Positions 43,844 to 53,043 of a stretch of 64,000 nt of DNA are shown here, one piece after another. A program made the position numbers and the translations under genes. Each line of letters starts with the position of its first letter. Position 1 is the first letter of the stretch. The stretch is from contig NZ_CP121196.1 in the NCBI RefSeq assembly GCF_039994875.1, forward strand, positions 2,108,001-2,172,000, read 5' to 3'. The DNA comes from Telmatobacter sp. DSM 110680. Lineage in GTDB: Bacteria; Acidobacteriota; Terriglobia; Terriglobales; Acidobacteriaceae. The notes below the pieces were generated by a model, which worked only from the letters and a program-made list of their open reading frames with translations, had not been told where the DNA came from and made no database searches.

Positions 43844-45193
43844 ATGACAGCGGAGTTAATTCACAGGCTGCACTTTGCGTTTACGATCACGTTTCACTAT
43901 CTCTTTCCGCAACTCACGATGGGACTGGGGCTGCTGATCGTAGTGATTAAAACGGTTGCTCTGCGCACGGGCAGCGAGGAGTGGGAACGCTCGGCCCGCT
44001 TCTGGGCGAAGATATTCGGCATCAATTTTGTTTTTGGCGTGGTCACCGGGATTCCGATGGAGTTTGAATTCGGAACCAACTGGGCTCGCTTCTCGCGTCT
44101 TTCCGGAGGAGTGATCGGCCAGCCGCTCGCCATGGAAGGTGTCTTCAGTTTCTTTCTCGAATCGGCTTTCCTGGGTTTGCTTCTTTATGGAGAAAAGCGC
44201 ATTTCGAAGCGAATGCACTGGTTCTCAGCGGTGATGGTTTGGCTTGGCTCGTGGATTTCGGGATTCTTCATCATCGTTACAGATGCGTGGATGCAGCATC
44301 CTGTGGCTTACAACCATCTGCCGAATGGCCAGTATGAAGTGGTGAGCTTCTGGCAGCTGCTTCTCAATCCGTGGGGTCTGCTGCAATACATGCACAACAT
44401 GACCGGCGCAGTTGTTACGGGGTCGTTTGTGATGGCTGCAGTGGGCGCTTTTTATCTGCTGGACGGCAAGAAGGTTGGGTACGGGCGGATTTTCACCAAG
44501 GTTGGGGTAATCGGCGGGATCATCTCCACGATTCTGATCATCTTTCCGACGGGTGATCTGCACGGCAAGTACGTCGCGCGTCATCAGCCGGCGGCGATGG
44601 CGGGGATGGAAGGGTTGTTCCACTCGGAGTCGGGCGCGGGCATTGTTCTGATGGGCCAGCCCAATGAGGAAACACAACTCATCGATAATCCGATCGTCGT
44701 GAACAATGTGCTCAGTTTTTTGATTTACGGAACGACGAAGGCTGAGGTCACGGGGCTGGACCGCATTCCGCGTGACCAGTGGCCGAGCGCTCTCCCGCTG
44801 CTCTTTTACTCGTATCACATCATGGCTGGGCTTGGAACGTTCTTCGTGTTCCTGATGCTGGCCGCGGCGTTTTTGCTGTGGCGGAAGAAGCTCTATGAGT
44901 CGCGATGGATTCTCTGGATATTGCTGATCAGTTTTCCGCTGCCTTATATCGCTAATACCGCAGGGTGGATGACGGCGGAGATTGGGCGGCAGCCGTGGCT
45001 GATTTACGGCCTGATGCGGACGAGTGAAGGTTTTTCGAATACGGTTTCGGCTGGCAACGGGCTGTTCACGCTGCTGGGCTTTATGGGTCTGTACGCGCTG
45101 CTGGGATTGCTTTTCACCGTTCTCGTGTATCGCGAGATCAGTCGCGGCCCGGCGCCCGTGGCTGTTGAACCAGTTGCTGCAATCGCGGACTGA
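43844..45193 (+). CDS. cydA: cytochrome bd-type ubiquinol oxidase subunit I
   Basis: 449 residues from ATG 43844, with GGAG 7 nt upstream (the frame opens at 43763). It carries haems b558, b595 and d and oxidises quinol, reducing O2 to water. Conserved parts: HRLHFAFTITFHYLFPQLTMGLG with the haem histidine, GIPMEFEFGTNWARFS, the Q-loop start following GDLHGKYV, HIMAGLGTFFVF and GWMTAEIGRQPWLIYGLMRT. Nine membrane helices. It is shorter than E. coli CydA (522), consistent with a short Q-loop. cydB starts 26 bp downstream. No cydX/cydDC here. Confidence 0.95.
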   Translation: MTAELIHRLHFAFTITFHYLFPQLTMGLGLLIVVIKTVALRTGSEEWERSARFWAKIFGINFVFGVVTGIPMEFEFGTNWARFSRLSGGVIGQPLAMEGVFSFFLESAFLGLLLYGEKRISKRMHWFSAVMVWLGSWISGFFIIVTDAWMQHPVAYNHLPNGQYEVVSFWQLLLNPWGLLQYMHNMTGAVVTGSFVMAAVGAFYLLDGKKVGYGRIFTKVGVIGGIISTILIIFPTGDLHGKYVARHQPAAMAGMEGLFHSESGAGIVLMGQPNEETQLIDNPIVVNNVLSFLIYGTTKAEVTGLDRIPRDQWPSALPLLFYSYHIMAGLGTFFVFLMLAAAFLLWRKKLYESRWILWILLISFPLPYIANTAGWMTAEIGRQPWLIYGLMRTSEGFSNTVSAGNGLFTLLGFMGLYALLGLLFTVLVYREISRGPAPVAVEPVAAIAD

Positions 45194-45219
45194 AACAGGC
45201 TTCCTGAGGAATTGTCATC

Positions 45220-46263
45220 ATGATGGGTTTTATCTGGTTCTGGCTGGTTGCGGTAATGATCGTGGGTTACGTAGTGCTCGATGGCTTCGACCTCGGCGTG
45301 GGGGTATTGCACCTGTTTCTGCCTCGCACAGAGGCTGAAAAGATAGCAACGCTGCACTCGATCGGCCCCGTATGGGACGGCAACGAGGTGTGGCTGCTGG
45401 CTGGCGGAGGCACCCTTTACTTCGCATTTCCACTTTTATATGCGTCGGCATTCTCCGGGTTCTATCTGCCGCTGATGATTGTGCTCTGGCTGCTGATTCT
45501 TCGGGGAGTTTCGCTGGAGTTGCGAAATCATATCGACGTCGGGGTGTGGCTGGCGTTGCTTGACGGCGTCTTCGGAATCTCGAGCGCGCTGCTGGCGGTG
45601 TTCTATGGGGCCGCACTGGCGAATGTTCTGCGCGGAGTTCCACTGCAGGCAGACGGCTATTTCTTTCTCCCCTTGTGGACGAACTGGCAGCCGGGGGTGA
45701 GTCCGGGAATTCTCGATTGGTACACGGTGATCGGCGGGCTGGTGGCGCTTGCGGCTCTTACCTTGCATGGAGCGCTTTGGCTCAGCATGAAGGTTTCAGG
45801 CGAGTTGGAGAAGCGCGCGTGCAAGGTGATCAATCCTTTGTTGGGGTTGGTGGTTTTGCTCACGGTCATCAGCCTTATCGCAACAATCGTGGTTCGACCG
45901 GCAAGTCTGAATAACTACTATCGCTATCCCCTCACGTTCATTGTGCCGGTTGGGGTAATCGCATGCCTGGTTGGGATCTGGTGGTTTAACAAGAGTCAGC
46001 GTCCGGTGCGGGCTTTCTTATCGTCGGGGCTTTACCTGTTCTTCATGCTGGCGGGCGCTTGCTGGGGCGTTTACCCGACACTTTTGCCCTCGTCTACCGG
46101 TGCCGAGCGCGATATTACGCTGGGCCGAGCGATTTCCGGGCCGCATACGCTCGCTGTAGGGTTGGCATGGTGGACGTTCGGCATGATTCTGGCTGTGGGG
46201 TATGTGGTGTTTGTTTACAGCCGGTTCAGAGGGAAGTCGGATGTTCATTCGGATGCGCATTAA
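45220..46263 (+). CDS. cydB: cytochrome bd-type ubiquinol oxidase subunit II
   Basis: 347 residues; GAGGA lies upstream of ATG 45220 and a second ATG follows directly. Conserved features: FWLVAVMIVGYVVLDGFDLGVGVL, GPVWDGNEVWLLAGGGTLYFAFPLLYA, SLELRNHI, and about eight membrane helices. It supports and stabilises the haem-bearing subunit I in the inner membrane. The two genes form an operon. Palindromic repeats follow the stop. Confidence 0.95.
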   Translation: MMGFIWFWLVAVMIVGYVVLDGFDLGVGVLHLFLPRTEAEKIATLHSIGPVWDGNEVWLLAGGGTLYFAFPLLYASAFSGFYLPLMIVLWLLILRGVSLELRNHIDVGVWLALLDGVFGISSALLAVFYGAALANVLRGVPLQADGYFFLPLWTNWQPGVSPGILDWYTVIGGLVALAALTLHGALWLSMKVSGELEKRACKVINPLLGLVVLLTVISLIATIVVRPASLNNYYRYPLTFIVPVGVIACLVGIWWFNKSQRPVRAFLSSGLYLFFMLAGACWGVYPTLLPSSTGAERDITLGRAISGPHTLAVGLAWWTFGMILAVGYVVFVYSRFRGKSDVHSDAH

Positions 46264-46305
46264 TGTGGCTAATGGTTTGAGGCGGCGGGCATTGAGTTCA
46301 GCCAT

Positions 46306-46343
46306 CCCACTCATGCGATAGAACCGCATGAATGGGGCACCCA
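46306..46343. repeat. palindromic intergenic repeat, copy 1
   Basis: ATGCGAT and CGCAT form the core, within CCCACTC ... GAATGGGGCACCCA. A second copy lies at 46378. It begins ~43 bp after cydB. Confidence 0.7.
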
Positions 46344-46377
46344 GCACCCGGGGGAGCCGCGGGATTGTTCACCCGAA

Positions 46378-46417
46378 CCCATTCAATGCGATAAGACCGC
46401 ATGAATGGGGGCACCCA
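46378..46417. repeat. palindromic intergenic repeat, copy 2
   Basis: CCCATTC-A-ATGCG and CGCAT-GAATGGG form an almost perfect hairpin with an ATAAGAC loop, followed by GGCACCCA. Nearly the same sequence as copy 1, 35 bp away. Confidence 0.75.
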
Positions 46418-46494
46418 CGATGATTGGGCGTAATATCCGGTCGCTCTTGAAGGAATCGGTTATCGATGGTTCAGCCCCTCATTACTGCATTTCG

Positions 46495-46523
46495 TTGACT
46501 CTGCTTTGTGAATCGAGTATTCT
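46495..46523 (+). promoter_or_regulatory. sigma-70-type promoter for rplM-rpsI
   Basis: TTGACT, a 17-bp spacer, then TATTCT. It lies 314 bp before the rplM start, leaving a ~300-nt leader, and is the best-fitting promoter seen in the window. Confidence 0.72.
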
Positions 46524-46836
46524 AAGGGTCTTGTGCGGTGTTGCGCCTGGGGTCTGTTGTGGGCCCCCTGAGACGATGTCAAGTCGATGAGGAGAAGAAG
46601 TTTAGCCCGGACCCGGCTGATTGAACCCCTTAATCGGATTCGACCGGAACAGGCACCTTCGGCTGGGACAGCAAGCTAAGTCCAGCAGAGTCAGGGCCCT
46701 TTGAGGGGGCAAGCGCCGCAGTCCTCACCCGAACAGGATTGTTTGGAAGTGGGTGGAAATTGGAGTCCATGCGCGGATGCCATGGGCAAAGGCGTTTTGC
46801 GCCGAAGTTTTTGAAGTGATAGAGGGCAGGAGAGAG
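46524..46836 (+). other. leader region of rplM
   Basis: About 310 nt between the promoter and the rplM ATG. L13 leaders are regulatory in several bacteria; short GC-rich inverted segments are present but I cannot assign a defined leader family. No open frame. Confidence 0.4.
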
Positions 46837-47280
46837 ATGAGCACCTTTGTTCCGAGCGGCAAGGATATTGACCGCAAGTGGTATGTAGTGGATGCCAGCG
46901 GCCAGACCCTGGGGCGCCTGGCGACCAAGGCGGCCGATGTTCTGAGCGGCAAGCTGAACCCGAAGTACGTGCCGTACATCGATATGGGCGACCACGTTAT
47001 CGTGATCAACGCCGAAAAGATCCGGCTGACGGGCCTCAAGGCTCAGAGCAAGGTCTATCGCCGTTACACGGGATTCCCCGGCGGATTGCGCGAAGAGGAA
47101 TTTACGCGCCTGCTGGCCCGCAAGCCGGAGAAGATTCTGGAAGAGGCGATCAAGGGCATGCTGCCGAAGTCGAAGCTGGGACGCGCTATGGGATCGAAGC
47201 TGAAAGTCTATCGCGGCGACAAGCATCCGCATTTTGCGCAGCAGCCGGTGGCTTTGGAAGTTTCCTCGCGCAGCTTTTAA
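46837..47280 (+). CDS. rplM: 50S ribosomal protein L13
   Basis: 147 residues from ATG 46837, with AGGAG upstream. Conserved L13 features: [63 protein letters not shown] and [14 protein letters not shown]. The longer open frame from 46753 is leader. Forms an operon with rpsI 70 bp downstream, the universal bacterial order. Confidence 0.98.
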   Translation: MSTFVPSGKDIDRKWYVVDASGQTLGRLATKAADVLSGKLNPKYVPYIDMGDHVIVINAEKIRLTGLKAQSKVYRRYTGFPGGLREEEFTRLLARKPEKILEEAIKGMLPKSKLGRAMGSKLKVYRGDKHPHFAQQPVALEVSSRSF

Positions 47281-47350
47281 GTTGTTGGGATTTAGTTTTT
47301 AAGACGGTTTTGGCCGCGCTGAGAGGCCCGGCGGAGAGAGTCAAGAGAGA

Positions 47351-47746
47351 ATGGCAGATCTGGTTCAGTATTACGGGACGGGGCGCCGCAAGTCGGCGAT
47401 TGCCCGTGTTTTCCTGCGTCCGGGCACCGGTGAGTGGAAGGTGAACGGCAAGCCCTTCGAGACGTACTTTGTAACCGAGGCGCAGCGCGTAGCCGCAAAG
47501 CGCACCCTGGTGGTTGCAGATTTGGCGTCGAGCTTCGATGTGGTGACTACGGTTTCAAGTGGCGGCGTTTCTTCGCAGGCGGATGCAGTGAAGATGGGTA
47601 TTGCCCGCGCACTGGTTCTCTTCAATCCCGAGCTGCGCAAGCTGCTCAAGGCGGAAGGCCTGATGACGCGCGATGCTCGCCAGAAAGAACGCAAGAAGTA
47701 CGGGCAAAAGGGCGCACGCAAGCGGTTCCAGTTCAGCAAGCGCTAG
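47351..47746 (+). CDS. rpsI: 30S ribosomal protein S9
   Basis: 131 residues: [28 protein letters not shown] at the start, [18 protein letters not shown] in the middle, and the basic tail [24 protein letters not shown] whose last residues reach the P-site tRNA. A GAGAGAG ribosome site precedes it. It follows rplM. A CAGT-type repeat array lies between it and rpsB. Confidence 0.98.
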   Translation: MADLVQYYGTGRRKSAIARVFLRPGTGEWKVNGKPFETYFVTEAQRVAAKRTLVVADLASSFDVVTTVSSGGVSSQADAVKMGIARALVLFNPELRKLLKAEGLMTRDARQKERKKYGQKGARKRFQFSKR

Positions 47747-47752
47747 TCGCTT

Positions 47753-47845
47753 GCAGTGGTCAGTGAACAGTGGTCAGTGGTCAGAATCATTGGACTTCTG
47801 GTCATTTAAATCTGTTCACTGTGCACTGATCACTGAACACTGTTG
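47753..47845. repeat. CAGTG/CACTG inverted short-repeat array
   Basis: The left arm repeats CAGTGGTCAGTGAACAGTG-type units; the right arm (47811-47845) carries the inverted CACTGATCACTGAACACTG. Together they can fold into a long hairpin between rpsI and rpsB. Similar units follow pyrH and the helicase gene. Confidence 0.7.
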
Positions 47846-47921
47846 TTAAATCTCCCGCGAGAGCGGGTTTCAATCTGGGCCAGACGAAGGTTAGTCCGGA
47901 TGCAATCCACGAAGGAGGCCA

Positions 47922-48782
47922 ATGGCCACGATCACAATGAAGGAGCTGCTCGAAGCTGGTGTTCACTTCGGGCATCAAACGAAGCGCTGGAATCCCAAGA
48001 TGAAGGAATACATCTTCGGCGAGCGCAACGGTATTTACATCATCGACCTGCAGAAGACGCTGAAGCTTTTCAAGGACGCGTCGAAGTTTGTGACTGAACT
48101 GTGCGCGAGCGGCAAGACGATTCTCTTCGTCGGCACGAAGCGCCAGGCACAGGACGCCGTGGCTGAAGAAGCCAACCGGGCGGGCATGCCGTACATCAAC
48201 CAGCGCTGGCTGGGCGGACTGCTCACGAACTGGGTGACGGTGCAGAAGTCGGTGAAGCGCCTTCAGGAATTGGATGATATGGCTACGGACGGCCGGTACG
48301 AGCTGCTGACCAAGAAGGAAGTCATCAAGCTGGAGCGGGAGCGCAAGCACCTCCAGGCCAATCTGGCCGGCATCAAAAATATGAAGCGCCTGCCCGATGC
48401 GCTGTTCATCGTCGACTCGAATAACGAGGCGATTGCGGTGAAGGAAGCGCGCAAGCTGGGCATCCCGGTGGTGGCCGTGGTGGATACCAACTGCGACCCG
48501 ACGGTGGTGGATTACGTGATTCCGGGCAACGACGACGCGCTGCGTGCGATTCGCCTGTTCACTTCGAAGATCGCCGATTCGGCGGCCGAGGGTGTGAACC
48601 TGGTGGGCGACAAGGCGTTTGCTGCGGAAGAGGCTCCTGCGGCCGAGAGCGAAGCTCCTGCGGCGGAAGCGGCGCCAGTGGAAGATGTCGATTTTGACGC
48701 GGCACTGGGCGCAGGCGTTCGCAAGGCTCCGGCAGCTGAAGCGGCGATCGACGAAGAAGAAGTGGTCGAACGCGCCCTGTAG
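47922..48782 (+). CDS. rpsB: 30S ribosomal protein S2
   Basis: 286 residues with a strong GAAGGAGG ribosome site. Signatures: [56 protein letters not shown] and [21 protein letters not shown]-terminal Ala/Glu/Pro-rich acidic tail (~225-286) extends beyond the ~240-residue core, as in some other phyla. First gene of the rpsB-tsf pair, separated by a terminator-like hairpin. Confidence 0.98.
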   Translation: MATITMKELLEAGVHFGHQTKRWNPKMKEYIFGERNGIYIIDLQKTLKLFKDASKFVTELCASGKTILFVGTKRQAQDAVAEEANRAGMPYINQRWLGGLLTNWVTVQKSVKRLQELDDMATDGRYELLTKKEVIKLERERKHLQANLAGIKNMKRLPDALFIVDSNNEAIAVKEARKLGIPVVAVVDTNCDPTVVDYVIPGNDDALRAIRLFTSKIADSAAEGVNLVGDKAFAAEEAPAAESEAPAAEAAPVEDVDFDAALGAGVRKAPAAEAAIDEEEVVERAL

Positions 48783-48802
48783 GTTTTTAAGCGGACCGAG
48801 AC

Positions 48803-48841
48803 AAGCGTGGCCTCGCCGTTTGGTTGCCACGCTTTTCTTTT
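48803..48841 (+). terminator. terminator/attenuator between rpsB and tsf
   Basis: A 9-bp perfect stem (AAGCGTGGC / GCCACGCTT) with a 14-nt loop and a TTCTTTT tail. It should end part of the rpsB transcripts while letting some through to tsf. Confidence 0.85.
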
Positions 48842-48962
48842 GAGCAGCACCTGCGGTGCGGCCAAACCGGCAAAGGTTATTGGCTTTCCGGAAGGGATAG
48901 CCGAGTCAGACTGCCGTTAGTTTCAACGTAATTTTGAATTGGGGAAAAGAGAAGGAAGCGAG

Positions 48963-49616
48963 ATGAGTGTGGCAGAGAAGATAGATGCAAAATTGGTGAA
49001 GGATCTTCGCGAGAAGTCTGGCGCGCCCATGGGCGATTGCCTGAAGGCTCTGCAGGAGACCAAGGGAAACATCGAAGAGGCATTTGTGGTGCTGCGCAAG
49101 CGCGGCATGGCCTCTGCACAAAAGAAGGCCGCGCGTACGACCAATGAGGGCGCGGTGGGCACATACATCCACGCCGGCGGCAAGATCGGCGTGATGGTGG
49201 AAGTGAACTGTGAGAGCGACTTTGTGGCACGCACCGATGACTTTCAGGAATTGTTGAAGGACATCGCTATGCATATCGCGGCGAGCGACCCGCGCTATAT
49301 CCGCCCTGAGGATGTGAGCGCCGAGGATATGGAGCGCGAGAAGGATATCTATCGCGCCCAGGCGGCAGCGAGCGGCAAGCCTGCCAACATCGTGGAGCGC
49401 ATGCTCGAGGGCAAGATGGCGAAGTTCTATGAAGAAGTTTGCTTGCTGGAGCAGCCGTTCATCAAGGACCAGGCCATCAGCATCAAGGAACTGATCGCGC
49501 AGAAGGTCGGCAAGCTGGGCGAGAACATCACTGTAAAGCGTTTTGCACGCTTCAAGGTGGGTGCGCCGGATTGGACCGTTTCGCAGACCAAGGCCGCGGA
49601 ATCAGCTGCGGAGTAA
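48963..49616 (+). CDS. tsf: elongation factor Ts
   Basis: 217 residues from ATG 48963, with AGGAAG upstream (an earlier start at 48939 adds 8 residues). Regenerates EF-Tu-GTP. The N-terminal UBA-like domain is KLVKDLREKSGAPMGDCLKAL, followed by GAVGTYIHAGGKIGVMVEVNCESDFVART and the EF-Tu contact. A compact form: shorter than E. coli Ts (283), with one C-terminal subdomain, as in Thermus. Second gene after rpsB. Confidence 0.97.
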   Translation: MSVAEKIDAKLVKDLREKSGAPMGDCLKALQETKGNIEEAFVVLRKRGMASAQKKAARTTNEGAVGTYIHAGGKIGVMVEVNCESDFVARTDDFQELLKDIAMHIAASDPRYIRPEDVSAEDMEREKDIYRAQAAASGKPANIVERMLEGKMAKFYEEVCLLEQPFIKDQAISIKELIAQKVGKLGENITVKRFARFKVGAPDWTVSQTKAAESAAE

Positions 49617-49664
49617 GCAATCCTGAAAACATCTATCCCCTGGGGGGTGGATGCAAGTGGCAAG

Positions 49665-49698
49665 GGCCCGGAGCACACGCTCCGGGCCTTTGTTGTTT
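49665..49698. terminator. terminator between tsf and the convergent radical-SAM gene
   Basis: A perfect 10-bp stem (GGCCCGGAGC / GCTCCGGGCC), ACAC loop, then TTTGTTGTTT on the plus strand. It also overlaps the last codon of the convergent gene. Confidence 0.92.
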
Positions 49699-51187
49699 AT
49701 GCACGATTGGTGCCAGTAAGTGTTGGAAGGTCCGCGGAGACGATTGGAAATGGGCTGGGAGCCGGGTTCGTGCGAGTCTGTGGCGCGGTGCTTGTAACGC
49801 GTGAGAGGACGGCTTCGAGTAAAGGCGTCACACGGGTGAGTTGGCGCGCACGAATGAGTATGTCCCAGAGCGGCTCGAATTTTTTCCATCCTGATGCGTA
49901 AAAGAAGTGCTTCAGTTGGTGCTTGAGGGCGCCGTGATGCAGAGAAGCCTGGGCGATGGATGACCACCGGTAGAACTCGCGATAGGCCCAGTCGTATCCA
50001 TTCTTGAGCGCGTCAGGTGACATCCGAGCGGGGCGGTAAACGACGTGGCGCGTGTCGTAAAGATTCCAGTCGCGTGTGACGACGCGGCCTTCGCGCACCA
50101 TGCGGGCGTGAAGTTGCGTGCCGGGATAAGGCGTCATGATGTGGAAGGTCGCGGTGGTGATACCGTGCTCCACGGCCCAGTCGACGGTACGGCGGAATAC
50201 GTCGTCGCCATCGTCGTCCATTCCAAAGATGAAGCTGCCGTTGATCATGATACCGAGAGAATGCAGTCGATCGGCGACAGCCTTGTAGTCGCGGCCAAGG
50301 TTCTGGCGCTTGTTGCTGCGACGGAGGTTGTCTGGGGTTAAGGTTTCAAATCCAACGAAGATGCTGCGCAGGCCGGCTTCAGCGGCGCGCTCTATGAGGT
50401 CTCCGCGGAGGATGGAGTCGACCGTGGCTGCACCCTGGAAGAGACGGCGCATGCCTTTCATTCCGGAGAAGAGAGACTCTGCGAAGTGACGGTCGCCGAG
50501 AAGATGGTCATCGAGAAAATAAAGATGGCGACCGGGGAGGCGTTCGATTTCAGCGAGAGCTTCGTCGACACGTTGCGTGTAAAAGCCGCGGCCGCCCTGG
50601 AAGAACGCATCCTTGTAGCAGAAGTCACAATGCTGCGGACAGCCGCGGGTGACGACGATGGAATTGGGAACGAGATACGATGCGCGCCGGATGAGGTCGC
50701 GGCGAATCGGCGGAATGCGCTCGAGCGTGCGGCCGGAAGTTGAAGTGTAGACCGGTTGCGGTGTTCCGGCGCGGAAGTCTTTGAGGAATTGCGGGAAGGT
50801 TTGATCGCCGGGACCTAGAAAGATGGCGTCGGCGTATGGAACTGCTTCTGCTGGCAAAGAGGTTACGTGTAGTCCGCCAAGGCAGACGAAGGCGCCGATG
50901 CTGCGGTAGTGGTCGGCGATCTTGTACGCGCGGTATGCATTGGTGATGTAGACCTGAATGACGACGAGGTCGGGCGCATCGTTGAGCGTGAGCGGTTGGA
51001 CGTGTTCATCGACGATGACGGCGTGGTCGTCCGGCGAGAGATAGGCGGCGAGGGTTGCGAGGCCGAGGGGCGGGAAGAGCGAGTACTTGATGGTACGCCA
51101 GTAGGGATCGGTAGCCTCAGTGAGCGCGGGCAGGATGAACTTGACGCTGAGACTGCGCGAAGATGGGAGCGGGTGGATGGCAGTCAT
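49697..51187 (-). CDS. B12-binding radical SAM enzyme
   Basis: 496 residues. N-terminal ~150: cobalamin-binding fold ([60 protein letters not shown]). The radical SAM core starts near 180 with the 4Fe-4S motif [14 protein letters not shown] (C-x3-C-x2-C), then [40 protein letters not shown] and a TIM-barrel tail. Class B methylase-like or ring-forming enzymes share this layout. The start overlaps the stop of uppS by ATGA, so the two are co-translated. A link to the polyprenyl pathway, such as methylation of a polyprenoid or hopanoid, is suggested by this pairing but unproven. Confidence 0.9.
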   Translation of the reverse strand: MTAIHPLPSSRSLSVKFILPALTEATDPYWRTIKYSLFPPLGLATLAAYLSPDDHAVIVDEHVQPLTLNDAPDLVVIQVYITNAYRAYKIADHYRSIGAFVCLGGLHVTSLPAEAVPYADAIFLGPGDQTFPQFLKDFRAGTPQPVYTSTSGRTLERIPPIRRDLIRRASYLVPNSIVVTRGCPQHCDFCYKDAFFQGGRGFYTQRVDEALAEIERLPGRHLYFLDDHLLGDRHFAESLFSGMKGMRRLFQGAATVDSILRGDLIERAAEAGLRSIFVGFETLTPDNLRRSNKRQNLGRDYKAVADRLHSLGIMINGSFIFGMDDDGDDVFRRTVDWAVEHGITTATFHIMTPYPGTQLHARMVREGRVVTRDWNLYDTRHVVYRPARMSPDALKNGYDWAYREFYRWSSIAQASLHHGALKHQLKHFFYASGWKKFEPLWDILIRARQLTRVTPLLEAVLSRVTSTAPQTRTNPAPSPFPIVSADLPTLTGTNRA

Positions 51188-51942
51188 TGAGCATTTTCCA
51201 TGAGTGAAGGCGCGGACTGGTCGAGTGATGAGGGGATGGCGCCGAAGCGGCGTTCGCGGTGGTTGAAGTCGCCGAGTGCGGCGGCGAGATCGGACTCGTC
51301 AAAGTCAGGCCACATGCGGGGAGTGAATACCAACTCCGCGTATGCGGATTCCCAGAGAAGGAAGTCGGAGAGCCGCTGTTCGCCGCCGGTACGGATAAGC
51401 AGGTCGACGTTGCCGCTGCCGGCAGTGAGTGTATGGGTGACGATTGCGCGAACACTTTCGGCGGAGAGTGGTTGATGGCGCGAGGTCTGGGAAGCTGCGG
51501 TCGCAAGGGCCACTGCGATGGAAGTTTGCGCTGAGTAGTCGATGGCAATGCGGAGGTGAAGGCTGCCGCCTTCTGCGGTGATGGATTCGGTACGTTCGAT
51601 CTCACGGAGCAACGGTAAGGGGATCCGGTCACGGCGGCCGATGACTTCGAGGCGGGCGCCTTGCTGTCGAAGACGTTCGCACTCGAGGCGCAGGAAGGCG
51701 CGAATGATCCAGAAGATGCTTTGCACCTCTTGCGGAGGACGCGCCCAGTTGTCCGATGAGAACGCGTAGAGGGTGAGAGCACGGATGCCGAGGCCGGGGG
51801 CGTGTTCAACCACGCGACGTACCGCGGTGACGCCGGCGCGATGACCAGAGACGCGAGGAAGGCCGCGGACGGTGGCCCAGCGGCCGTTGCCGTCCATGAT
51901 GATGGCGACGTGAAGACCGGTGCTTGATTTGCTTTGCATCAT
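51184..51942 (-). CDS. uppS: cis-prenyltransferase (undecaprenyl diphosphate synthase family)
   Basis: 252 residues from ATG 51942 (AGGA upstream); a longer frame opens at 51987. Conserved: [35 protein letters not shown] (catalytic aspartate in MDGNGRWA), [40 protein letters not shown]. It extends farnesyl diphosphate with isopentenyl units; UppS makes the lipid carrier for peptidoglycan. In many genomes uppS follows tsf-pyrH-frr on the same strand; here it lies on the opposite strand and overlaps the radical-SAM gene by 4 bp. A dyad overlaps its start codon. Whether it is the sole UppS of the cell is unknown. Confidence 0.9.
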   Translation of the reverse strand: MMQSKSSTGLHVAIIMDGNGRWATVRGLPRVSGHRAGVTAVRRVVEHAPGLGIRALTLYAFSSDNWARPPQEVQSIFWIIRAFLRLECERLRQQGARLEVIGRRDRIPLPLLREIERTESITAEGGSLHLRIAIDYSAQTSIAVALATAASQTSRHQPLSAESVRAIVTHTLTAGSGNVDLLIRTGGEQRLSDFLLWESAYAELVFTPRMWPDFDESDLAAALGDFNHRERRFGAIPSSLDQSAPSLMENAQ

Positions 51943-51948
51943 AAAGTA
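51931..51948. promoter_or_regulatory. operator-like dyad A at the uppS start
   Basis: GCTTTGCATCATAAAGTA overlaps the first codons of uppS. It differs from site B (51994-52011) at two of 18 positions. Confidence 0.6.
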
Positions 51949-51989
51949 AGTTCCTGCAGTTCGTTTATCGGCGTTTCTGGTTGTCACTT

Positions 51990-52014
51990 ATCTGCTTTGC
52001 ATTACAAAGTAGAT
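51990..52014. promoter_or_regulatory. operator-like dyad B between regulator and uppS genes
   Basis: A 25-bp near-perfect palindrome around the 18-mer GCTTTGCATTACAAAGTA. It lies 12 bp past the stop of the regulator gene and ~48 bp before the uppS start. Confidence 0.65.
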
Positions 52015-52026
52015 GAGTAAATTTTT

Positions 52027-52419
52027 TTAAGTTCGCGACGGGGCAAGGTTTTGGAGCAGCGATGAGACCGATGCGTCTGGTTTGGCTCCGGCGGCGGCGT
52101 CGCGCACAACTTGCTCGAGGGTGGAGAGGTATTCGAGGTAGCGCTTGCGGCCCGAGGCGGTGATGCGGCAGATGGTTTGCGGTCGGTTGCGATCGTGGCC
52201 GCGCATGATCTCGACCATCTTGGCATTCTCAAGAACACTGAGGTGCCGGCTCAGGTTGCCGTCAGTGAGAGCACAGAGCTGTTTGAGATCGTTGAAAGCT
52301 ACGCCTTTAGGATTCGTAATGAGTGACGTAAGTACACTGAGGCGCGCGCGTTCGTGAATAACGCGGTCGAGGCCTTCGTAGGCGAAGCGGCCTTCGCTGC
52401 TTGAGGACTTAGGCTTCAT
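52027..52419 (-). CDS. winged-helix transcriptional regulator
   Basis: 130 residues from ATG 52419 (AGGAA upstream); an upstream open frame from 52668 is a shadow of the next gene. An ArsR/MarR-like winged helix: LDRVIHERARLSVLTSLITNPKGVAFNDLKQLCALTDGNLSRHLSVLENAKMVEI, then a wing with RNRPQTICRITASGRKRYLEYLSTLEQVV. No metal- or cofactor-binding cysteines. Its start overlaps the upstream membrane-protein gene by 11 bp, so they form an operon. A dyad lies before that operon (53044) and two more lie downstream near uppS (51931, 51990), suggesting self-control and control of uppS. Confidence 0.87.
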   Translation of the reverse strand: MKPKSSSSEGRFAYEGLDRVIHERARLSVLTSLITNPKGVAFNDLKQLCALTDGNLSRHLSVLENAKMVEIMRGHDRNRPQTICRITASGRKRYLEYLSTLEQVVRDAAAGAKPDASVSSLLQNLAPSRT

Positions 52420-53035
52420 CGCGCTCTTCCTTCGATCCCAAGAGTAGAACTGCGGCAACGATGAATTGGCCGATTCCGTAGGCGATTCCCATGGTCCAGG
52501 GGGTGAGTGCGCGCGTATCGCCGAGGCCGATGCAGATGAGGCCGGTGAGCAGGTACCAGCAACCGGCGGCCGCCATAGGCTTCGGCAGGAATCTGCAGGA
52601 TGCGAAGACGCCAAGACTGAAGGTGATTTGCCACAGGCCGGGGAGCATCCAAACCGACCCGGGAACAAAGCGGATTAGAACTATAGAGATGAGTGCGCCG
52701 GCGCCGACCGAGGGGATGAACTGCTCGACCGCCATCAGGATCATTTCGTCGGCCATGCCGGAATGGATGCGACGAGTGCGGGTGAGGGTCTGCATACCGA
52801 TGAGAACGGCCGAAAGGATGGCGGTGGTGATCCAGATGCGGAGATAGGCGCCAACGTGGTTAACGGGATCGGGCAGCAGGAAAGCTTGCGCGACAGCAGC
52901 GAGCACGGCGAATAGACCGGTGGCGGCGAGCGTGGCAGCGCCATATCCATGGAATTCGGTTGTACGCGCGACCTGACGGCGAATGCTACTGATATCGCCG
53001 AGTGCCTTGTCGAGCGGATGGATGGGAAAGCTCAT
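52409..53035 (-). CDS. multi-pass membrane protein, unknown function
   Basis: 208 residues with about five to six membrane helices (ATLAATGLFAVLAAVAQAFLL, YLRIWITTAILSAVLIGMQTL, FIPSVGAGALISIVLIRFV, MLPGLWQITFSLGVFASCRF, AAAGCWYLLTGLICIGLG, MGIAYGIGQFIVAAVLLLGS). The N-terminal ~33 residues (PLDKALGDISSIRRQVA) are cytoplasmic. I recognise no function. It is the first gene of the operon with the winged-helix regulator and overlaps it by 11 bp. The regulator-plus-membrane-protein pair suggests sensing of a membrane or lipid signal. Confidence 0.8.
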   Translation of the reverse strand: MSFPIHPLDKALGDISSIRRQVARTTEFHGYGAATLAATGLFAVLAAVAQAFLLPDPVNHVGAYLRIWITTAILSAVLIGMQTLTRTRRIHSGMADEMILMAVEQFIPSVGAGALISIVLIRFVPGSVWMLPGLWQITFSLGVFASCRFLPKPMAAAGCWYLLTGLICIGLGDTRALTPWTMGIAYGIGQFIVAAVLLLGSKEERDEA

Positions 53036-53043
53036 CGTGAACT

